Positions 44,579 through 57,227 are shown, counted from the first letter of the stretch. The stretch: DNA of 64,000 nt from Paracentrotus lividus (GCA_940671915.1 CALNVZ010002238.1:66901-130900), one strand, 5' to 3'. Notes: a model not told the origin generated them from the sequence alone. Translations and numbers: made by a program.

Positions 44579-46138
44579 TCAATTCAGTTTTTGTTTTATT
44601 AGAATTCTTCTTAATTCGGCTGTTAAGATACTTCCCATGAACATTGACACTCAAAAGATTTTGTTGGACAACAAGGGCAATCCCTCAATCCCTCTTTCTT
44701 CCCCTAAATTTTATCCTTTTTAAACGTTGTTTTTTTTTCGTAGTTTCTTTTCATTAATTGATTAGTTAGTGATATGTGTTGTTTATTATATAAATGTGTT
44801 CTTCTTTTTAATGTACTATTAAAACTCATTCAGTATTAAATGTAAAGGTTTGGCAATGCCTGAAGCTACAAGCTTATGTTGCGAAACCTCTGTGTGTACG
44901 CCATAGCCCAAATATACAGTGTGTTCCTGAAAAAAAGGTAATCGAAGTTCAAAGGTCAGTCATTTCACAAGTACATGATTTATTTTTGTGATTTGTTCAC
45001 TAAAATACTAAGTAACTCATCAGCTTTAATTTGAGACACTGCTTACGTCCAAACTGTGATGGGTCACAGAGTTAGTGCCCTTTGAAGGTGATAGGTACAA
45101 AACCCATTTTTTCCAACAAGTTTTTTGTTTGTAGGGTATGAAACCAACTTTTTATAAATTTTTGGTTTCATAGTTTTGGGGGGTTTTGTCACACAAAGTT
45201 TCAATGAAATGAAATTTCATTTGTCAAAGGACCTATCTCAATGGCAATGAGAGGGGATCGCAATTATGAGTCTCTTGAGTCGTGGAGACGTCGTGGTGAC
45301 GTCTCCTGAGACTTCAGGGCGTCGATGGAAAATGGATCAAAAGTCAAACATGTTCAGTCTTTTAGTAGACTTCTTTAAGACGCCAGCAAGTAAAAGATTA
45401 TTAGCCCGTTCGATTTCTTTTAATCGTTAACAAGTTGTGACAACTTCTCTGCAAGTTCGTGGATACTTAAGGGACGTCGCGGCAACCGTCCGCAAAGATG
45501 TCACAGAGACTTGCTCTCGTATTGAAGAAGTCTACTAAAAGATTGGACATGTTTGACATTTGTTTCATTTTCTCGCGACTTCTTGCAGAATCAAGAGACG
45601 TCGCGGCGACCTCTCCGAGACTCCAAAGACTCATGCGTAATCGAGAACCCATGTCATTGCCAGTAAGATAGGTCCTTTGACAAATGAGATTGCATTTCAT
45701 TGAAACTTTGTGTGACAAAACCCCCAAAACTATGAAACCGAAATTTTATAAAAAGTTGGCTTCATACCCTAAAAACGAAAAACTTGGAAAAAATGGGTTT
45801 TGTACCTATCACCTTCAAAGGACCCTAACTCTGTGACCCTTTACAATTTGGACGTAAGCAATGTCTCAAATTAAAGCTGATGAGTTATTTAGTATTTTAG
45901 TGAACAAATCACACAAATACACCATATACTTTTGAAATGACTGACCTTTGAACTTCGATTACCTTTTTTTAGAAACACACTGTATACCACAATTTTAAGC
46001 GTTATAGTCGTTTAACATGTAAACTTGTTTATTGCTATTTCTTTTGAGATAATGATCATATTATTGCATGTATTTTGTTAACCACACAGAAATGGATGAA
46101 TGAATGAATAAATAAATAAATAAATAAATAAATAAATA
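44579..46138 (+). mobile_element. LINE 3' UTR split by a TA element
   Basis: The 3' UTR runs 44579-44914, is interrupted by the element at 44917-45982, and resumes to a tail of TGAATGAATAAATAAATAAA repeats at about 46094-46138. The tail then received the element at 46139. This gives the order LINE first, DNA transposons later. Confidence 0.65.
44917..45982. mobile_element. TA fold-back element copy 2 (CAGTGTGTTCC family)
   Basis: 1066 bp, TA on both sides (44915-44916, 45983-45984), the same fold-back layout as 8224-9617, uninterrupted. It provides the empty site for the 327-bp MITE. AGTTCAAAGGTCA occurs in both arms (near 44946 and 45942). Confidence 0.88.
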
Positions 46139-47004
46139 GGAGAGACCGAGGATGGAAGTTACACGGGTCAGTTGTTACAGTTCTCAGTGTGCTAAGCTGG
46201 AACAAGAGAGGATTTGCTAACTGGCATTTATATACAGCTTACCCATAGCTTTGATGAACTGCCGGTCGTGAGGTTTCTCCGTTGTTTTATTAAAAAGTAA
46301 ATCAACAAAAACCATTTTTTACAGTTCAAAGTAAATTTTTGACAAAAATGAAATTTGTAATAGCTCTTACAATTGAAAGCACATGATGATAGTCTGGTAT
46401 TGTAAATGAAGTACATGTATGTCACTGATATACCCCCGAGCCATGCCCTGTAATTCTGCCTTATGGCTGTGCTACAGTTGATTTTGTGTGTTAAATCACC
46501 CATGGGATAGGTTGTTACAACAACCTACTCCATGTCGATGTAACAACTTACCCCAATTACATTACATGTTTAAAATTACTTTTTGTCTCAATTTTCAGAT
46601 GTTAATATTTTATGTTTCTATTATCATGATTATTACTTTTGTCTATTCTAGAGCTCTACTTGATCTATTGTTAACGATGCCAAGAAACTGGAAAGTTGAA
46701 ACAGAAGTATGGTATAAGAGATTTACACATTGTCAACTTACCCCGTATGTTTACATATTCTAACATTTTACCCTGAATGGTGTAACAACTTACCCCGTAT
46801 ATAGGGTAGGTTGTTACAAAAAAAAATGTCTTCATTAATCAAGCTGTAGTTAATTAGTGTTTACATGTTTTCAAGTTTTATATGCCTCAGGTTTTAGCAA
46901 ACATAATAGGCTAACTACAGACCCAAGATGGAGTGCCTGAGTTCTTTCATTAGAATTATCTGGCCCAAAATGTGAATTTTGTAACTTCCATCCCCGGTCT
47001 CCCC
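46139..47004 (+). mobile_element. TA-flanked TIR element copy 2 (GGGGAGACC family)
   Basis: 866 bp, TA on both sides, the same interior as 1127-3024 without the TTAA insert. Repeats of TGTAACAACTTACCCC-type words in both orientations lie inside. It was inserted into the LINE tail. Confidence 0.88.
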
Positions 47005-47009
47005 TAAGT

Positions 47010-47343
47010 CAGTGGCGGATCCAGAACTTCATTACAAGGGGACCCAAAATCAGAATTTCAGATTTTGGTACACCCAAATTTTTTTCCCGGTACACCAGGC
47101 GAGCCAACAGGTACACTCTAATTTTTTCACGTCACGCTGGCCGAGCGATAGGGGGGGGGGGGGGGGGGTAGGTGTTAACTTTCTTTTTTTAAAGAGACCA
47201 TCATGTATCAGCCATAGTGGTAAGGTTAGGGGTCAATCGGCCCGCTCGTCTATTTTTACTGCGATTTTTTCCTTCTTTTTTTTTTTCCTTCTTATTTATT
47301 AATTTTTTTTTGCTAGGGGGCCCTCCCCCTGGATCCGCGTCTG
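47010..47343. mobile_element. 334-bp element with CAGTGGCGGATCCAG ends
   Basis: CAGTGGCGGATCCAG and CTGGATCCGCGTCTG are inverted ends. TAAGT lies directly on both sides (47005-47009, 47344-47348), a 5-bp duplication. A poly-G run (about 47151-47169) and poly-T runs lie inside. The terminus looks like hAT-type MITEs, but those duplicate 8 bp, so the superfamily is uncertain. Confidence 0.7.
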
Positions 47344-47348
47344 TAAGT

Positions 47349-49370
47349 AAAACTATAATTTTAATGAGATATGGCAAATACAAGGAAATTAGGAGCACAA
47401 ACCCTGCTCTTACCGATTTTAACTATTTACCCAGGGGGCAAGAGGTGTGGACCCGACTTGGCGAGATCTAAAAAGTAGTCCTATCTAATATGGTTCTATG
47501 TACCCATAGCAACACCGCTAGGGTAGACTACTCGACGGTAAAGTGACACGAGGGTCTCTACAGGCGGGGGCGCCCGAAATAGCCGCCCTTTTTACAAAAA
47601 ATAGTATTTTGAAGAAAAGGACTAGAAATAATTCTTTAAACTCCATAAGTTGGATCCCATATGAAAGAGTATTAAATTGTTTTTACGACAATATTAATTT
47701 CAATGAAAATTGAGATTATATAAATTCATTTTTGTACTTGAAAACATCGTTTTTTGCATTTTTTTCCAAAAATTAATTTTTTACATATTTTTTAATCTAA
47801 TGTATTAAAATTTCTAATGAGAGCTGAAATTTGTTACTTCCTGAAAAATTGCCCATTGGTATGTATTATCATGTGTAAAAAAAAATTGAGCAAAACCTTT
47901 TTTCTATAAAAAGTTATAATACGCTAAAAATATGGATGTAATATACAAACAAATCAAAATTTCGTCTATTTATGTTGAAAACCCGCATATCCGTGTTGTA
48001 CAGTACATAACATACACATGTATGTGTACGAAACATTGTTAGTGACCGTGGCTAATCTTTTTTTTTTTTATAGATTTAATGAACTTTTGGGAGCATAATA
48101 AAAGTTTCTAAAAAGATTTAATAAAACCCGACAACATCTGATGTTTTGTATTTAGAAATGGAGCCTATGTGTTGGGGCGGCAGGTTTTATATTTTCATAA
48201 AGAATACATTGGTAATACATTTTGACGTTGTGCACGCATATCTGTAAAATGCATGTATTTCGAACAAAGTCAATCAGAATCACGGCACAAAAATAATGAA
48301 ATGGGGTCAATTATCAACGAGGAACCGGGGGGGGGGGGGGGGGGCTCATAGGTCCGCCACAACCAAAAAATTTAGGGGAAATCCCTACAATCAGGAATTT
48401 CGTGCTTAATCCCCACCCCCTCCTTGGGGGGAAAGGGGAAAGAAAATATATGTGGATTATGTCCGACCAAAGTGAAGTGAGTTATCCCCCATGGCTTTTT
48501 AAAAAAATTAATTTATTTATTCATTCATATCTTCTTTATACAATGTGGCCCTTTAAATGAGGAATATTACTCTTTAAGGGCCCCTGTCCATACGGTTAAA
48601 AGCAAGTAATTGCTCTGTAGTATAAACAATGTACTTAATTATGGTATACATACATAAAGAGTAAATTAGAATACTCTTATTTGAATAATGATTACAAATA
48701 TTGGAAGGCTGACGGACGATTTTATTTTATGCTATCCCCTATGCCCCTTCCACAATTCTGACAGAAATTCTAGCCGGCGTAGCCTTAAAATGTGGGTATG
48801 CATACTCAATGTTCTTAGATGATAAAGATTGCTATTTGTAAAATGGCGAAAGTCAAAGGCATGAACTCAAAATTTAACTGTCGCGTATCATTAAAAGGCA
48901 TACACTTCAAGCGAGAAGGCGCAACCCCCCCCCCCCCCACTCAGGAGGTCAACCATGCACGTATGCCCGTTCCAGATTTTTAGAGATACCCCTATCAGTC
49001 GGGGAAACTGTGTAAAAATTACCCCTTATTAGAGGCTTTTTGAGGGGAAGCTGCATCATAATTACCCCCCTATTACAGGCTTTGGAGGGGGAGCAAGGAA
49101 AATTACTCCCTTTTCACAGGTTTTTGGACCATATTCGGGCCCATATTTCAGGATTTTTCCTCAAATAATTGAAAACTGTCCCCAATTAAAAATAGTTCAC
49201 GGGGGAAAAAAAGCTAAAAGACCTCTATTTCAATGATATCTCGGGGATTTTTCAACGACCTGAGCCCCTAAAATATACCCCTTTCCCGAGAAATCGGGAA
49301 CAAGCATACGTGTTTGGTTGAACTCCTGAGAGAGAGGGGGTGGGGAGAGAGAGCGAGAGAGAGAGAGAGC
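47349..49370. other. Anonymous sequence with long G- and C-runs
   Basis: No gene recognised. It includes an 18-base G-run near 48327-48344 followed by CATAGGTCCGCCACAAC, which resembles the end of the CAGTGGCGGA element type, and a C-run near 48925-48938. A (GA)n stretch lies at about 49330-49372. Confidence 0.45.
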
Positions 49371-50860
49371 AGGGGCGACGATTTCTATAAAAAGAAACAA
49401 GCTTTATTTCATTACTTTTCATTTAAATGACCACTTCATGCTTTTTAGGCAGGCATAGGGGAATTCATGCTTTTCATTAGCCACTTTTAATAAGTAAGTT
49501 ATATTATTTTCAGGCTCTTTAATTTTTTTTCGGGGGGGGGGGGAGGTAAGATCCATAGCGTAGACCGCCACAACTTCGCCCCTGGAAATTTTATATGAAA
49601 TATGGAACTGGCACTCCCTTATACATGTATCACGCATATCACAACTCTGTATAAACACGGACATTGACAAAATTTTTGGTAGGTTATGGGAATAATGAAT
49701 GGGCGGGGGCTCTGTCAAGGCCCACATAATAAATGTATTTGACACGGAGTGGCGTATCCAAATGGGCTTGATCTCAAGGGCCTTGGTGAGTTATTTATTT
49801 ATTTTTATTTATTTATTTTTTTTGTCAATCATATAATGACAAGAATGCCTGAAAACCTAATTTCCCAATTTTACTGGTTTAAGATTACAAATTGATTAAA
49901 ATAAAAATTCATTTATTTTGCCACCCGTGGTTATCCCATGGTCCATCAATGACACTCCTCCCCCCCCAAAAAAAAAAAAAAAAAAAATAAAAATATAACT
50001 AATAAATAAAAAATAAAAAATAAAAAATAAAATAAAAATAAAAAACAAAAAAAAATAGAATAAAATAAAATAGATAAATAAAAAATAAAAATAAAAAATA
50101 GAAATAAAAAATGAATAAAAATGACACTACCTGTCACATGACATGAACGACATGCCTCGAAATTACGGTCAGTATCCCGTTTAAGATTGTGAGCAGTTGT
50201 AATCATTTTTGCTTATACCATAATCATTTCAATTTGCAACAATTATATTGGATAAATATTAAGTTCAAATTTTGAGGCAAAAAATTTAATGACTCTGTCT
50301 CCCTCAGTGAAATATATAGGGAACATGTTTTCATGACAGACTTTCGATAATGTAGCTTTGAATGTAATATGTCGTAAAAAGCAATATAAAAAGACAAAGG
50401 AGGCTGTATATTTTATTACATTTTTAAAATCTATTATTATTATTTTTTTTATATGTACAAGTGTTTTATTGTAAAATGCATTTAATCCCAAAACTGCCCC
50501 ATGACCTTTTGATAAGGAGTTTACAGTGATTCAAATTTCCATGATGGTGTTATTATTTAAATTCCCTTATAAATTGGGCACGGATGCAGATTTCTAGAGA
50601 GGGGGATGCCAAAATCGGAATTTCAGATTTATCAAGTTCGACTCCCCAAGAATTTGTTAGGACACAAGAGCCGAGTAAAAACGTAGTATTGCTCTCAGGG
50701 TGGGGAGGGGGTGTTGTGTTGTGAATAGGAAATCATCCATCGGTCGTATAATGAGTCATCAATTTTTCAAATGAGAGTATTTGTATTAACTTTATAGATT
50801 GATCTTTACTTCTTCTTAGCTGTATAGAATTGTCCCTTGAAAGAAGAATATTCGTAAAAA
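49371..50860. other. Anonymous sequence; A-rich simple repeat inside
   Basis: G-run at about 49532-49543, then an A-rich (AATAAAA)n stretch at 49965-50125. About 50580-50720 has words (GGAATTTCAGATTT) shared with 47040-47065, so it is a remnant of the CAGTGGCGGA-type element. No gene. Confidence 0.45.
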
Positions 50861-50865
50861 TATAA

Positions 50866-51165
50866 CACGTGAATAAATGAATGAATATATATAAATGAAT
50901 GAATAATTAAATAAATAAATAAATAAATAAATGAATAAATAAATAAATAAATGAATAAATAAATAAATAAAGGAATTAATGGATGGATGAATTAATGAAT
51001 GAATAAACAAGTGAATAAATGAATAAATAAATGAAAAAAGGAATTAATGGATGGATGGATGAATGAATGAATAAACAAATGAATGAATGAATAAATAAAT
51101 AAATAAAATAAATAAATAAAATAAATAAATAAAAAAAAAAAAATAAATAAATAAAATAAATAGAT
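50866..51165 (+). repeat. (TGAATAAA)n simple repeat
   Basis: About 300 bp of TGAA/TAAA tetranucleotide variants. The same words form the LINE tail at 46094-46138, so this may have expanded from such a tail. The Leu/Phe/Ile minus-strand frames are artefacts. Confidence 0.88.
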
Positions 51166-51420
51166 AAGAACCATGGGGTGGTTAAAATATTTAAATCAAT
51201 TTTGTCAGTCACCCATTCATATTTTATTTTATTTTTTTTTTCCTGGGGTGAAGGTGTACGTGTAAAAGCACAAAATTCCCGTTTTAATTTCCCCTGAAAT
51301 TTTGGGTTCAGGTGAAACTGTCAGACCCCCACCCCCGGATACTCCTTAGATAATTTAATTGACACTAATCCAATCGTTTTAGTATGTACATATTTGTTTA
51401 GGTTAAAAAAAATGCATATT

Positions 51421-51888
51421 CATATCAATTCTACTCCACGTGAAATGTAAACCTAACGTATGGCATTAAACCTGAACATAAAGACGCGTCCATAATTTGA
51501 GGAAGGGAAACGCAACATTACATTCATGAGTTTAGTGGAAATACAGCTGAGCGGCGCAGAAAATTATACGGCCAAACCCGGGCTGACGGCGTGGCGGGAA
51601 GCGAACAATTGACAACTGCATGCAATTATTACCTAGCGTACAAAAACTCACCTAAGAAAACTTCCCTGCGGTGGAATGGTATTGTCCGTCGATCTGTTTG
51701 AGCAAATTACTCGTGGATATGAAAAAAAGTAATTGAACTTTTATCATAGTTTTCGTAGGTAGATGCTTCAGACCAGATTGGGGAAAAAGACATTCTGGCA
51801 AGCCTATAACACAATTGTGCTAAAGTTGTAATCAGAATCTTTATTTCTAATAGATTGATGTTCCAAACGACTATTGATATAACTAAAC
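51421..51888 (+). repeat. Truncated third copy of the CATATCAATTCTA unit
   Basis: Matches 14338-14810 in order and orientation and stops at about 51886, exactly where the fold-back element begins. Confidence 0.75.
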
Positions 51889-53818
51889 ACAAAACAAAAA
51901 GAAAGTTCCCCCTATTTCAGATATCAATCATTTTTTAACCAAGAGGAATCTAAAAAATCTAATTATATGTCCATGTAGGGAATTTTATTAGCTACCATAG
52001 GAGTGAATTTTAGGAAAAATCATCAAGTCATGCATCAGTGATTAATGGTTGTATGCAAAAATGTCATTTTTTGAAGTTCACAAGCCTAAAATCACAACCT
52101 TGATTCAATGATATCGGACCCATTTTCAGATTTTAAACAATTTACACGTCAGAATGTATGTAAAACGCGCTTCCCAACATACGGAAACGAAATTTGCGTA
52201 AAATTTCACAGTTGAGTGAGCATGCAGCGAAAATTGCCTAAACTGCGATTTTTACTTATTTGCCATGGTATATTCGATAAAATATGATGAAATTATTGTT
52301 TTGGAAGTGTATGCAACCAATATCCATCCATTCACGGTTGAATGAACCCATTAATCAAACAAAAAATAGGCCATTTTAGAATTACGAAGAGTCATTGTAG
52401 TCATTTTATGCACTAGAAAGCATCTCAATAACATTTTTTTTTTGGTTTTATTTATATTCTTTAGGCACGTGTCAATGATCTTTTGGCATTCATTAAAAAA
52501 AATAATGCTTCAGTGAGCACGTGAGACTGGAAAAGCCCTTTTCTCACGTACGGACTAAAATTCAAATTCTTACTTTGATTGAATATAACAATTCTTTTCG
52601 GGGAGTACTTTTGATTTTATTTTCACAAAAAAAAACCCAATGTTTCACGCCTCAGTGGGCACAAGATACAAGAAAATCATGAAAATAAGAAGAAAGTTTC
52701 CGGCTTCGTCATGGTTCAGTGACTTTTCGAATACGTAATTTCAGTAACGATCATGTTAGTTAGATACCAGTTAAAGCTATATGTGCAAAGTTTCATAAAA
52801 TAATTCAAATTCAAATTGACAAAAACTGGCAATTAAAATATGCCAAATTTCACTTTTGTTAAACTTTTGTTAAACCTCTGTACATAAAGTCAATGGAGGA
52901 GGAAATCAATACCTGACGAATGTGAAATTCGGCCAATTTCATTGATGATTATTGTTAATTCTACCGTGAGTTATGGCACGAAACTTGGCACACAGCTTCA
53001 ACTGATCTCCAGGTAACATGATCTTGATTCAAATTACATACTCGAAAAGTCACTGAACCATGTCGAAGCCCGAAACTTTCTTCTTATTTTCATGATTTTC
53101 TTGTATCTTGTGCCCACTGAGGCGTGAAACATCGGGATTTTTGTGAAAATAAAATCAAAATACTCCCCGAAAAGAATTGTTTTATTCAATCAAAGTAAGA
53201 ATTTGAATTTTAGTCCCTACGTGAGAAAAGGGCTTTTCCAGTCTCACGTACTCACTGAAGCATGAATTTTTAAACAATTGCCATAGGATCATTGACACGG
53301 GCCCAAAGAATATAAATAAAACCTGAAAAATGTTATTGAGATGTTTTCTAGTGCATAAAAGACTACAATGACTCTTCGTAACTCTAAAATGGCCTATTTT
53401 TTTGTTTGATTGATGGGTTCATTCAACCGTGAATGCATGGATATTTGTTGCATACACTTCCAAAACAGGAATTCCCTCACATTTGATCGATTATACCACA
53501 GAAAAGAAGGAAAAATCGCAGTTTGAGCAATTTTTACTGCATGCTCACTCAACCGTGAAATTTGACGCAAATTTCGTTTCCGTATGTTGGGAAGCACGTT
53601 TTGCATACATTCTGACGTGTAAATTGTTTAAAATATGAAACTGGGTCCAATATCATTGAATCAAAGCATGACTTGATTATTTTTCGTAAAATTCGCTCCT
53701 ATGGTAGCTAAATAAATTCCCTACATGGACATATAATTAGATTTTTTTAGATTCCTCCTGGTTCAAAAATTATTGATATCTGAAATAGAAGGAACTTTCT
53801 TTTTGTTGTGTGTGTATT
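51889..53818. mobile_element. Large fold-back element, 1.9 kb
   Basis: The left end (ACACAAAACAAAAAGAAAGT) is complementary to the right end (ACTTTCTTTTTGTTGTGTGT). The arms stay inverted over roughly 900 bp each with modest divergence (TTCATTCAACCGTGAAT, CTCACTGAAGCATG words), leaving a small loop near 52880. No coding frame on either strand. Confidence 0.8.
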
Positions 53819-53828
53819 TGTAATTGCA

Positions 53829-54655
53829 GAAGATTATATTCTAAGATATTCACTAGATTCTGTACAAACAAAAGGAATGGACATCAAACCTATGTCTACA
53901 AGTAGGGACCAACACAAATATTTGCTCTTTTGAAGGATGCACAAGACCTGCTTCTTGCAGTAAAGGATGCATCTGCAAAGTTTTGCCTCTACTTGAATTC
54001 CCAAAAGACCGAGTGCATGACATTTACTGAAGCTCATGATCATGCATCACTACTGACAAGGAAAGGGGTCAAGCTTAAAGAAGTGGATGATTGTAAGTAT
54101 TTAGGTTCATACATATGCGACTCAAGAAAAGATTTTCTCTCAAGAAAAGTTCTTGCATGGAATGCTTGTAATAAACTGCATTTGATTTGGGAATCAAATA
54201 TTTCTCAGTCAATAAAATTCTCCCTGTTTAGGGCATGTGTAGAAAGTATTCTTTTGTATGGTTCAGAAACATGGACAATCAAGAAGTCCTTAAAAGATAG
54301 ACTAGATGGCACATATACTCGACTTTTAATGAGGGTACAAAATATTAGTTGGAGAGATCACAAAACAAAAGATGAAATTTATGGAGATCTTCCATCTATC
54401 TCCACCACAGCAATTAAACGTAGTGTGAGATTTGCTGGTCACTGTTTCCGTAGTGAGAATGAAGTTATTTCTGATGTACTCTTGTTGCGCCTCCCTCGTA
54501 AAACGAGAGGACGGAGACTTTTAAATTTTGTTGATTACATATGTAGGGATACAAGCAATTTTTTTTTTACATGATTTACCAACTCTCATGTCAGATCGTG
54601 AAGCCTGGCGTACCATTGTTAATTCATTCTCGGATGCGTCCGATTTGTAGTGTAG
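53829..54655 (+). pseudogene. Dead non-LTR reverse transcriptase fragment
   Basis: The main frame (about 53906-54574) encodes the end of the palm and thumb of a LINE ORF2: N-S-Q-K-T-E-C-M, then Y-L-G-S-Y-I, then S-I-L-L-Y-G-S-E-T-W-T, D-G-T-Y-T-R-L-L and R-F-A-G-H-C-F-R, a very widespread retrotransposon layout. Just upstream (53829-53929) another frame reads L-R-Y-S-L-D and H-K-Y-L-L-F, which belongs before the catalytic Y/F-A-D-D box. That box is deleted at the junction near 53920. A 10-base T-run near 54559 shifts the frame: the true C-terminus (D-L-P-T-L-M-S-D-R-E-A-W-R) continues to TAG at about 54648. A TAG-rich tail follows. Confidence 0.85.
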
Positions 54656-55304
54656 TGTAGTAGTAGTATTATCTTCTGATCATAATCATCTTCATAGTTA
54701 TCCCAGCCCCTAAAATTTACCCTTTTTGTTATCTTTTTTGTCAAGAAGACATGAACAAAAATGGAATTTGTACCTTGGGCCTAATGAATTATGATTTCTT
54801 GCAATAACCAAAACTAAGTTTTTGAAAATCACCGAATACCAAGCAAATGTCCTTACAATTAAATGTTGGCAAATATAGTTTTAAGTATTTCATTCTGTTA
54901 ACACCCCTATATCGCTAATGGACTGTACCATAGGAGAATATACATCTATATCATCCATATAAATCATGGATCACATGAACCACATAAATAGGAATATGAT
55001 GAAGAAGGCATAACGACAAAAACAACTTCAATTAAGTGGCAATAAATGGATAAATGGATTTTCTAGAAACAGTACAGATCTTCGAATAAAAATTTAGGGT
55101 CACACATATTAGTCACCGGGCCGATGGCTTGCATTCTTTCAAAATGCGACCCGGACATGGTAATATTTTACGATATTGTCAAAAAGAATATTTCATAAAT
55201 GTCGTCAAAGTCGTCAAAAATGAAACTTGCACAAATTTTTTGCAAAACGATGAAAAACCAATAATAATTTTGCTCACTTAGCTTAGAAAAATTATCCAAT
55301 CACA
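54656..55304. other. No gene; short dispersed repeat
   Basis: 54672-54735 (CATAGTTATCCCAGCCCCTA word) is repeated in the same orientation at 58538-58602. The rest is AT-rich and anonymous. Confidence 0.5.
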
Positions 55305-55408
55305 GGACATGTGACATTATCACACGTCCTGACTTCGTTTGTGCGGCGAATCAGATAATTTATTATAACATCACTAGACTCGTGATGTTATAATATATTA
55401 TCTGATTT
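55305..55408. repeat. Two consecutive hairpins
   Basis: AGGACATGTGA-CATTA-TCACACGTCCT forms a first hairpin at about 55305-55331. A second (about 55347-55408) has 27-bp arms starting AATCAGATAATTTATTATAA and a 7-8 base loop TAGACTC, with one or two mismatches. The second could be a MITE centre or a small-RNA precursor; nothing shows transcription. Confidence 0.65.
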
Positions 55409-55409
55409 C

Positions 55410-55505
55410 ACTATTGGGATTTATAACCTTTATGCTTGTATGCGGTATGATAATGCTTGTTTGTATTTTAATATGAATTCAAATAAAGACTGAATTGAAT
55501 TGAAT
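55410..55505 (+). mobile_element. LINE tail with TTGAA repeats
   Basis: AATAAAGACTGAATTGAATT and the preceding T-rich stretch resemble the tail at 7330-7358. It directly abuts the MITE copy on its right. Confidence 0.5.
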
Positions 55506-55693
55506 TTATTCCAGTATTTTTCTGCGGATCCCCACGGATGCCTTCCTGTCATAGGTAGCAGTGGAAATAGTGATAATATCGTTCATCCAATAAAACAAAG
55601 AAAAACAATTAGAAATGATAGAATAGAAAATGAAATAAGGAAAAACCATCAAAAACGTAACTATACGTAAGTGTGTGTGTGACTGTAGCATTA
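55505..55693 (-). mobile_element. MITE TCTAATGCTACAGTCACA, copy 2, truncated
   Basis: On the minus strand it repeats 6221-6400 with substitutions (GTTACGTTTTTG, TCATTTC, GATGAACG words) and lacks the far end, where the LINE tail begins. It shows that the sequence after the short receptor exon is mobile DNA, not conserved coding sequence. Confidence 0.75.
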
Positions 55694-55735
55694 TGATATA
55701 AATGAATCATGTCCTCTAAAATATATGTATAGAGT

Positions 55736-56560
55736 GTGTCCCACAAAAATGCTAATGGTACTTTAGATGGGTATAATATTAAAATTACAAAATTATATTG
55801 TTTATCTCTTTACCCCCGTAAACTACAAGTCGTTTTCTACAACTGGATGAAATTTGATGTGATAAGGTCCAAGAATCACAAAGATATGAGTATTTTGTCA
55901 TTACACATCAGGAAACCTCTCCATCCAAGTTTGTATTGAGTAGTACCGGATGTGTCGAATAAAACTAACGGAAGTTTGATCATTAATACTTTGAAAAAAT
56001 TTCAGTAGTAATTATGAAATTTATACCACTGTAAAGTGCAACTCATTACCATTTTAATGATACCTCTCTCAGCTCACCAATATCACGTATCGCTGAACCC
56101 CATTGTTTAAAAAATGTCTTGCAAAATTGTGAGTGGTTCACTTTCACGTTCATTGATGATCAAAGTCGGGTTTCCATTGAGGCACCTTTGAATAATGCAT
56201 CTCAAGGAGCAGGGGTGCAAGGAGCATGAAAGTGAGCACTCATAATTTTGCAATGCTTTTTCAGAACAATGGGGTTCAGCGATGCGTGATAATGGTGAGC
56301 TGAGAGAGGTTTCATTAACATGGTGATGAGTGTCACTTTACAGTGATATAAATTTCATAATCACTGCTGAAATATTTTTCAAATTATTAATGATCAAACT
56401 TGGGTTTTCTTTTATTCGAAACATCCGGTACTACTCAATATAAACTTGGATGGAGAGGTTTCCTGATGTGTAATGACAAAATGCTCATATCTTTGTGATT
56501 CTTGGACCATATAACATAGAATTTCATCCAGTTGCAGAAAACGACTTTTAGCTAACGGGT
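55736..56560. mobile_element. Fold-back element GTGTGTCCCACAAAAATGC
   Basis: The left arm (55736-56090) and right arm (56215-56560) are inverted copies (CATCCAGTTG, GATTCTTGGACC, CATCCGGTACTACTCAAT words). The right outer end is replaced by a (TA)n run near 56567-56582. Confidence 0.7.
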
Positions 56561-56582
56561 GTATACTATATATATATATATA

Positions 56583-57227
56583 ATATTCGATGTTTTTTAT
56601 TACCAGGACCAAGTTTAAAACAGATCTCTGTTAAATCTGATCTTGTTATCCTGTTTAAATATGTTTGAATAAAAAAATAGAAATTAAAAAAAAATCTAGA
56701 TTTGTGCAATATCAAATGGAATTACAAAACATTTACTGTCTGAGGGAATAGGGCACTAAAATCGGAAGATGAGGTTCGGCGAAAATATTTGAACAAATAT
56801 GACCCAAATACGCAGCGGAGCTCCCACCGCGCCCTTAAGCACGGGAAAACGTCTCTCAGTTTGAGGTCCTAAGCAACAAACATGAATGTGCCTTTTAAAC
56901 AAAACGTTATTTGCGCTCATTTCGGATGGAAACATAATCTTTAGAATATATCCTTTAACTTGGCTATACTTTTTTATAGCATGCCTTTAAAGACACATAT
57001 GCCCATCTCGTCTAAAAAAAGAGAGACAGCAATCTTATAACTCCCAACTCCCACCTTTTCCCATTGAAAGGGGAGAATTTTTTTTGATATTGGTCAGACA
57101 TCACTTCACTAAATTGAGTCCTGAGGTCAAAGAATATGATTTATAGGGCCATTTTGCATACCAATGTGTTGGTGATGACTAGCTCTCACCGAAAATATAA
57201 AAAGTCATTCTTGTTGGATGAAGTGGT
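56583..57227. other. No gene recognised
   Basis: AT-rich spacer with a more GC-rich patch at about 56810-56870. I see no repeat partner or gene. Confidence 0.4.
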
